A stretch of DNA of 37,500 nt from Bigelowiella natans CCMP2755 (lineage: Eukaryota; Cercozoa; Chlorarachniophyceae): positions 1 through 37,500 of the forward strand of contig ADNK01000559.1 in assembly GCA_000320545.1 (NCBI GenBank), in the 5' to 3' direction. Below are positions 33,595 to 37,500 of this stretch, piece after piece (positions within the stretch are counted from its first letter, which is position 1; the number at the start of each line of letters is the position of its first letter). A program made the position numbers and the translations under genes. The notes under the pieces were generated by a model, which saw only the letters and a list, made by a program, of their open reading frames with translations, was not told where the DNA came from and did no database searches.

Positions 33595-34109
33595 TTATGC
33601 GCGTAACTGTCTTAAATAGAATCTTTGGTATTCTTACAGGAGCTTTCCAAATGCTTAGAACGAGTTTTCAAAGAAATTCAGGGGGTATGAACGGTTTAGT
33701 ATTGTTATTATTTTGTGCATGAAATTACTTTGGAACTTGACGACAGGTACAGCCCGATATTACAATCCCAGCGAAGGAACAGAGAGAGGCTGGAGTCACA
33801 GATGCAATGAAAGTACTAGTGTGAAAAATGTAGTGAGGACGAGAACACTGCATCAATTATTTCTTTGTTTCTCGTCCGACATCTTCTCCCGATCCTCAAT
33901 TGTCTGTTGCCATCACTACTGCTCTACAGGACCTAGATAGAAACAAAAATGGAAAGCTGGAGAGGGATGAATTCGATGTATTTGTGAAGGTCTCCTTCAA
34001 AAATAAGTAACAAGAGTTTTGCGCTGCAATGATAATGACGTACACTGTTTTTGTGTTTTTTTCGTAGATGATGCTAATCATGGTCAAAACAATGGCGGAT
34101 GTTTCATGA
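33029..34109 (+). CDS. Predicted N-myristoylated two-EF-hand calcium-binding protein
   Basis: Exons 33029-33071, 33183-33215, 33298-33380, 33459-33497, 33640-33684, 33747-33812, 33930-33989 and 34068-34109 give 136 residues. The N-terminus MGSAASSQ has Gly2 and Ser6, the N-myristoylation pattern. A Pro-rich linker (PKPIPIP) follows. EF-hand loop 1 is DKDNSGFVEKAE, whose position-12 Glu comes from the next exon. EF-hand loop 2 is DRNKNGKLERDE followed by FDVFVK. Both have the acidic position 1, Gly6, a hydrophobic position 8 and Glu12. Helices around them (EIDLALKHLG, LSKCLERVFKEI) fit a single EF pair. It should be a small membrane-attached calcium sensor; the target is unknown. (CA)n and (GA)n arrays lie in the intron that splits loop 1. 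Confidence 0.85.
33529..33588. repeat. (CA)n and (GA)n arrays in the EF-hand intron
   Basis: CA run at 33529-33545 and GA run at 33552-33588, in the intron 33498-33639 that separates residues 11 and 12 of EF-hand loop 1. Confidence 0.95.
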
Positions 34110-36190
34110 CAATTGCCCGAAATCGTTCGTAGTTGCTCAAAACAAGTTGCAATGTGAGACATTCACAGTTTCAGATCGATTGAATGCCCAAATTGTGCAT
34201 CTTGGGTTGTTCACTGTTCAAAAATCGGAACACAGTTCTTGTCACTTTACTCGTGTGATCGACAGAGCAGCTTACATGCTAACATGGTCAAACGGAAATG
34301 TGGGCCGCAGCAACATGCAAACTGGGCTAGCACTAGCTACTAGACACGTGCTGCGTCCATGCGTGCTCATGGTTCGATCTATGCCAGTATAGCATGGCTC
34401 TAGATGCACGTGTGTCTGGTGCTTTTGGTTTGAATTGACACACATGCATGTGTGTACGTGTGTGTGTGTGTGTGTGTGACGACAGTGTGTGCACACGCGT
34501 TGTCAAGCGTGGGTAGTTAGATCGAAGTGCATGCGCGGGGCATGGTGGACTCGTGATGACCATCGCGAATGTGCATGGTGCGCTGCTGTCATGGTAGCAT
34601 CTGTGCTTTCACTGCACGCTAGGCATGTGGCATCATGTAGATCTGCATGCAGATTGAGAAGAATGAAACACGCCTACACACTTGACAACCTGAATGAAGA
34701 ATGTGAGAATCTTGCAGGCTCGTGCACAAACCATTTGGTCATGCCGTCCAAGCTAGCAAGACAGCATTTTAGGGTTGCGCCGATGATCCCACAATGCTAG
34801 AATGCACACGTGTGCAACTTTCATTGAAATGCATGCCAGCATGCTCTGCACAGCTAGACAGCATTCTGGCAAGATTCCATTTTTCAATGCAAGCTTGAAC
34901 ACCCATTTAGCGACAAATGCACTGAATCATGAAGATGCAGTGGGTGATCATTGAACCAATTGCGAAGAGCAGCTCTGTTCGCATGTGCTCTAAGCTTGCA
35001 AGTGGTGCTCGGTGTTTCTTTTCCTACTCAAGGTGTAGAAGCTTCCAGCTCCTGCGACCAGCGAAAATCACGGTCGTTTGCAAAGTCAATTGCCCTCCCT
35101 TTGAGATTGACATCTCCCAGCGCATCCGATTCGGTGGATGCAGTTTTCTTTTTCTGTGGCAAGATCGAAGTTGATCACCAAGCTGAGGTTCTGGAAGTCT
35201 GTTCCTCGCGAGCAAGAACGTTTAGTTGGGTGTTGCAACACGCGAACCTCCGCTTCGGAAGTCTTTCACGACATCCTTATGTGTGTACAGTGTCCATAGG
35301 TCACAACGCATGTGGCACATGCAATTCATTTTTCATAGAGACGCCTTGCTAGCTTGTGTCCATCTCCATGCATTCTGCATTACCCATGCTTAATGATAAT
35401 TCCCTGCTCATCACAGATCTTTGTGTTTCATTTGCCTTAGCATCATCATGCCTTGCTACTTGACGCCGTGATGCATATTCATGTGGAATTATTTTTGGTT
35501 ACACACACGTAAGTACGCATGTGTTCATGGCATGAGATGCAGCGTAATGAGTGACAAGAATGAACTAAGCTTTGTGAATAACTGTCCTAACGTAGACAGC
35601 GAATGCGCGGACCGATGCAAAACTTCGTGAGCGCTGATGCTAGCTAGCTAGCAGTGCACATGGAAACGAGTGCTCTACTTGTTTCTGCATTGATGCAGGC
35701 CTAGATGCAACTGGAAAGCTCATGCTGCCTTGATGTACACGTAATGCCATGATAAAGTGCAATTGTAGGCTGCGTGCTTCTGCGAGTTATTGTTGCTGAT
35801 TTTAAACGCGCAATTGTATGAACAGTGAACAGCTTGGAACCCATTTGGTGTTTGTGCAATGTGGCAATGTAAGAAACACACGTTTATCTAATTACATCAT
35901 GTATACGAGCACTTACATGCAACACGTCGTCAGCGTCACGAATGAGCTGTGTTGTTGTGGTCGTTTATTTAATAAATGAAAGTTTCCTACGCAGCACATT
36001 TTCAAGGTAGTGGGCACAGCAATGCTATCAAGAAATTCTGGCGTACGAGAGGTTGGGGGTGGCACGGCGGGGGAAGCTACATACATATTTTGGAGAGGAA
36101 GCAATGAATGAATGTGCAACCGCAAGTTCTGTGCTTCATTAGACTATGCGTTGTAATCCTTCAATATTCGGCCCAAGTACCGACACACAT
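34110..36190. other. Two-kilobase intergenic region, TGCATG-rich
   Basis: No exon I can support. It is full of CATGCA, TGCATG, GCTAGC and TCATGCC words, with a (GT)n run near 34455-34478 and GCTAGCTAGCTAGC near 35640. The texture differs from the genes on both sides and resembles 1709-2440. Confidence 0.5.
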
Positions 36191-36466
36191 TTATCTTACA
36201 TGAAGCACATCGCCGACGCCTCTTCCTGTGCCGCGAAGCTTCGCATACTTCCGCGAGCAGCCCTAGTAGAGAGGAGAAACACGTGGATTTCAGTCCCAGC
36301 ATCACCGTTGTGCTTATCAACCAACGCAGAACAACTCAAGCAGCAAAGATACCTTGTGTACGATGGTCCATTTGCGTGAAGACCCTGGCAGCATACGTCC
36401 TGCATCATATCATATTGCAGCAGGTGATGGTGATGACGATGCGGTGACGACACGGAGATACCATGT

Positions 36467-36511
<45 letters not shown>

Positions 36512-37192
36512 CTAACAGAGACAGATGTGTTGATAATACCGGGGAAGAGGCAGTCATCAGGAGGGTGGGCGCTAAAGTAGGAATCCCCGATCTTCTTGCG
36601 GCAAACGGCACACTCCGTCTTCGTGTCTTAATTATTCACATGTTTAGTCAGTAATCGAGAGAAGAGAAGGAAGAAGCGCGGACGGGGAGAAAAGGGGGGG
36701 AGGAGAGTGGAGATAAAACGCATGATATTTGTGAGATCATCATCTCTTGCCATCCTAATCTTTCCAATGGAAGCTTGTTTTGTTCTCCTTTCTCCTCTCC
36801 CGTACCGATCGTGAAGCTCTTTCTTTTGACCTCTAGAAGCTGTACCTATATATTTATGTGTACGTGTGTGTGTGTGTGGGGGGGGGGGCGTGTATTTTGA
36901 GACAATGGCAGCAGCAGCAACAACATATTCTCTTCTCGGTGTTGGTTCCTTAGGAATACACGGAGTGCTTGTATGTTTCGATCTGCTGCATTCGTGATTC
37001 ACTTCCCAGTGCAGCAACAAGTAATGTGTGTCTATCACTCCATTTCCGTGGTATCTTTCACCTGCGTTTGAAATCGTTCGGCCCGGACAAGTTTAGACAC
37101 GATTTGCTTGTTCCTCTTGCTACTAACGGAGGTTCTCATCACCGTTTCCAGGTACCTAGTAGTAATAAGACAACCGTCCACAAACACAACAT

Positions 37193-37289
<97 letters not shown>

Positions 37290-37480
37290 TGTTTATGTGC
37301 GTGTTTGTGTGTTCAAAGTTCCACGTCGTATTCGCTGTTTCTCTGCTGCTGCTGCTGCTGCTCCTTCTTCTTCTTCCTCCCCCTGTCCCGCCCTCTGCCC
37401 CCTCCTTCTTACGGAGTAATCTCATCGAGGGGCATATCGTCAGGCAGTAATTTCAGGGTTTCAACGGGGTCTAGATACTC
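36191..37480 (-). CDS. Vps39/TGFBRAP1-family tethering subunit, C-terminal part (5' end off the window)
   Basis: Visible exons: 37413-37480, 37062-37155, 36806-36845, 36540-36626, 36353-36399 and 36191-36262. They give the last 135 residues; the gene continues past 37500, since 37481-37500 is intron. YLDPVETLKLLPDDMPLDEIT and the next helix (SVSSKRNKQIVSKLVRAERF) match the conserved C-terminal region of Vps39/TGFBRAP1. A zinc-finger-like end follows: TECAVCRKKIGDSYFSAHP and then TIVHKGCSRKY, with Cys-x2-Cys and His-x2-Cys. These proteins are HOPS or CORVET subunits tethering endosomes and vacuoles/lysosomes. Which paralogue it is cannot be told from this end. The stop TAA at 36191 follows DVLHVR; a GTAAGA donor in the same place leaves a small chance of one more exon. 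(AT)n lies in the intron 36400-36539. Confidence 0.85.
36470..36505. repeat. (AT)n microsatellite in intron
   Basis: An AT run in the intron between the two zinc-finger exons of the Vps39-like gene. Confidence 0.95.
36862..36889. repeat. (GT)n followed by a G run, in intron
   Basis: A GT run (about 36862-36879) followed directly by nine or more G residues, in the intron between the exons at 36806 and 37062 of the Vps39-like gene. Confidence 0.9.
37195..37292. repeat. Compound (AT)n, (CT)n, (GT)n array
   Basis: AT at 37195-37227, CT at about 37231-37272 and GT to 37292, almost back to back, in the intron between the first two visible exons of the Vps39-like gene. Confidence 0.95.
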
Positions 37481-37500
37481 CTGCAAAGGAGCGAAAAACA

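Noticed and set aside
34951-35352. Open frame of 133 residues resembling a secreted protein
   Set aside because: It begins with TTG, not ATG. The frame has no motif, and the surrounding block has the TGCATG-rich intergenic texture.
35917-35946. Possible extra last exon of the Vps39-like gene
   Set aside because: Thirty bases with good splice sites, but no downstream exon could be linked and a stop codon already follows the previous exon.

Overview
This is nuclear DNA of an intron-rich eukaryote. The genes are cut into many small exons joined by GT-AG introns of about 50-500 bases. Simple-sequence repeats are very dense, and there are no bacterial operons or Shine-Dalgarno sites. An intron-rich alga or other protist fits best, but the taxon cannot be fixed from the sequence alone. 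All exon models here were built by hand: I matched splice sites and required reading phase to be kept at every junction. Each full model below sums to a multiple of three.

Layout. 220-1708 (+): small coiled-coil protein. 2441-9986 (-): a 1,811-residue orphan with a helical N-terminus, a long helical (ARM/HEAT-like) middle, a proline-rich linker and coiled coils. 10397-11908 (+): a CREST/ceramidase-type membrane hydrolase, divergent from the orphan. 12681-23025 (-): the best-supported gene, a 32-exon HLTF/Rad5-type protein (HIRAN, SNF2 ATPase, RING inside the ATPase, helicase C lobe). 23131-23866 (-): small UBA-domain protein with an N-terminal membrane segment. 24263-24334 (+): an odd tRNA with a GAA anticodon. 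25113-26367 (-): a protein built of two nearly identical, recently duplicated modules. 26527-27418 (+): a 161-residue orphan. 27938-31163 (+): a 330-residue orphan, the least certain model. 33029-34109 (+): a predicted N-myristoylated two-EF-hand calcium-binding protein. 36191-37480 (-): the 3' end of a Vps39/TGFBRAP1-family tethering subunit that runs off the right edge.

The genes do not form one pathway. Themes are replication-fork repair and ubiquitin signalling (HLTF-like, UBA), lipid metabolism (CREST), calcium signalling (EF-hand) and endolysosomal tethering (Vps39). Gene ends are close: 105 bases between the UBA gene and the HLTF-like gene, and 159 bases between one divergent pair.

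The most notable points are the HLTF-like gene (its Walker B DEVH motif sits in a 29-base microexon wedged between two microsatellites, and repeats lie in many introns and some exons), a recent intragenic duplication whose intron copies are identical while the exons differ, a 74-base near-perfect palindrome with no spacer at 31987-32060, and the tRNA with mismatched identity features.
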